This document shows positions 13,428 to 14,151 of a stretch of DNA of 14,151 nucleotides, in pieces. Position 1 is the stretch's first letter. Each line of letters begins with the position of its first letter. The DNA comes from Chitinophaga pinensis (GTDB lineage Bacteria > Bacteroidota > Bacteroidia > Chitinophagales > Chitinophagaceae). The DNA lies in assembly GCA_943331145.2 (NCBI GenBank), contig CALQKL020000035.1, positions 1 to 14,151 of the forward strand, given 5' to 3'. The notes under the pieces are model-generated. The model was not told where the DNA came from and searched no databases. It worked only from the letters and a program-made list of their open reading frames with translations. The position numbers and the translations under genes are program-made.

Positions 13428-13488
13428 CTTCTATGTAAAAAACTCAATAAAGAAGCTGAAAAATTCAATCTGATATTTGTCAGTTTTT

Positions 13489-14139
13489 TTAATGTTGAAT
13501 TTTTTCACCAAATGCCAAATCTCCTGCATCTCCAAGTCCTGGTAATATGTATCCTTTATCCGACAAAGTTTCATCTATATCCCCGCACCAAATTTTTGCA
13601 TTAGGAAATGCTGTTTTAATGGTTTCTATTCCAAATTTACTGGCTATTGCACACACTATATGCAAGCTTTTAAATTGACCAGCTGTTTTTAAAAAATCAA
13701 TCGACTTTACTAAAGATGCACCAGTTGCTAACATGGGATCGCAAATAATCATGTCTCTATTTGTAAGATCAGGGCAACTCATATATTCCAATTTGATTTC
13801 GAAACTGCCATCTTCATGATGCTTTCGATATGCACATAAAAACGCACTATCGGCTTTATCAAAATAATTGAGTAATCCTTGATGCATTGGAACACCCGCC
13901 CTTAATATTGTTGACACAACCGGCTGTTGTTTAAAAAGCATTGACTTGTGTATTCCAAGCGGTGTTTGTACATCAACGATTGAGTATTCTAATTGCTTAC
14001 TGATTTCATATGCAGCTATTTCACCAATACGTTCAAGGTTTCTTCTAAAACGCATTCTGTCTTTTTGAATTTGAACGTCTCTCAATTCACTTACCCAATT
14101 GCTCACCAAAGATGAAGTATCACTTAAATTTGTAACCAT
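13489..14139 (-). CDS. upp: Uracil phosphoribosyltransferase
   Basis: Pyrimidine salvage enzyme making UMP from uracil and PRPP in the cytoplasm. The 216-residue protein shows the PRPP-binding loop ICDPMLATGAS (132-142), ILRAGVPM (78-85) and the C-terminal uracil-binding GYILPGLGDAGDLAFG (196-211), where the backbone of the loop recognises uracil. R30MRFRRN-type basic residues near the N-terminus (28-34) and YRKHHEDG (104-111) also fit. The length is close to the family norm of about 208-216. The start ATG lies 12 bases from the window end, so its promoter is not visible. It is 109 bp upstream of the porP-like gene and no good terminator is seen between them. It is metabolically close to dut but not linked to it. 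Confidence 0.95.
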   Translation of the reverse strand: MVTNLSDTSSLVSNWVSELRDVQIQKDRMRFRRNLERIGEIAAYEISKQLEYSIVDVQTPLGIHKSMLFKQQPVVSTILRAGVPMHQGLLNYFDKADSAFLCAYRKHHEDGSFEIKLEYMSCPDLTNRDMIICDPMLATGASLVKSIDFLKTAGQFKSLHIVCAIASKFGIETIKTAFPNAKIWCGDIDETLSDKGYILPGLGDAGDLAFGEKIQH

Positions 14140-14151
14140 GTGTGCTTTTTA

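Noticed and set aside
13472..13490. CTGA-TATTTG-TCAG hairpin with a T-run after upp
   Set aside because: The T-run follows the hairpin only on the plus strand, where no gene is being transcribed. It cannot terminate upp.
1..14151. A novel defence, toxin or biosynthetic system
   Set aside because: Every long frame is accounted for by envelope, type IX secretion or housekeeping families. The only unexplained structure is in the intergenic repeats and one lipoprotein.

Overview
The window looks like ordinary chromosomal DNA of an AT-rich member of the Bacteroidota, most likely Chitinophagaceae or a close relative. The evidence is: type IX secretion/gliding genes (gldJ, porV, a porP/sprF-family gene), a bacillithiol glycosyltransferase (bshA), lipoproteins with short Bacteroidota-style signal peptides, starts without Shine-Dalgarno sequences, and several matches to the Bacteroidota promoter pattern (TTTG, about 19 nt, TAnnTTTG). 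The family-level placement is inferred from protein character, not measured.

Layout, left to right. An unrecognised lipoprotein (72-908, minus) ends at a clear terminator and is divergent from a polysaccharide deacetylase that probably starts at TTG (975-1628, plus). A TatD-family metal hydrolase (1743-2507, plus) converges on gldJ (2717-4282, minus) across a perfect 52-bp palindrome that can terminate both. gldJ and porV (4637-5770, plus) diverge from a 354-bp AT-rich control region with a promoter candidate each way. After porV and its terminator come ispF and dut (5976-6914, a tight pair), then a DUF4292-type lipoprotein and an EnvC-like LytM factor (7080-9282, plus). The right part is all on the minus strand. 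In the order of transcription it reads upp, a porP/sprF-family gene, an EI24/CysZ-like membrane protein abutting an RsmI-family methyltransferase, and bshA.

How the genes work together. GldJ, PorV and the PorP-like protein belong to the type IX secretion/gliding envelope machinery. The deacetylase, the DUF4292 lipoprotein and the EnvC-like protein are also envelope-related. IspF, Dut, Upp, BshA, TatD and the RsmI-like enzyme are housekeeping metabolism or nucleic-acid functions. I see no phage, transposase, CRISPR, toxin-antitoxin, tRNA or rRNA genes, and no new defence or biosynthetic system.

The most unusual content is between the genes. A family of degenerate repeats is built from 8-9 nt units (GGTTTAAT and its complement, with a CAGCGAAGCG-like core). 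It occurs downstream of tatD, between porV and ispF, and over the stop codon of bshA. Two copies, 45 and 53 bp, differ in length by exactly one octamer and both lie in the same orientation at the 3' end of a gene. A C-rich hairpin element and AT-rich inverted repeats occupy other gaps.
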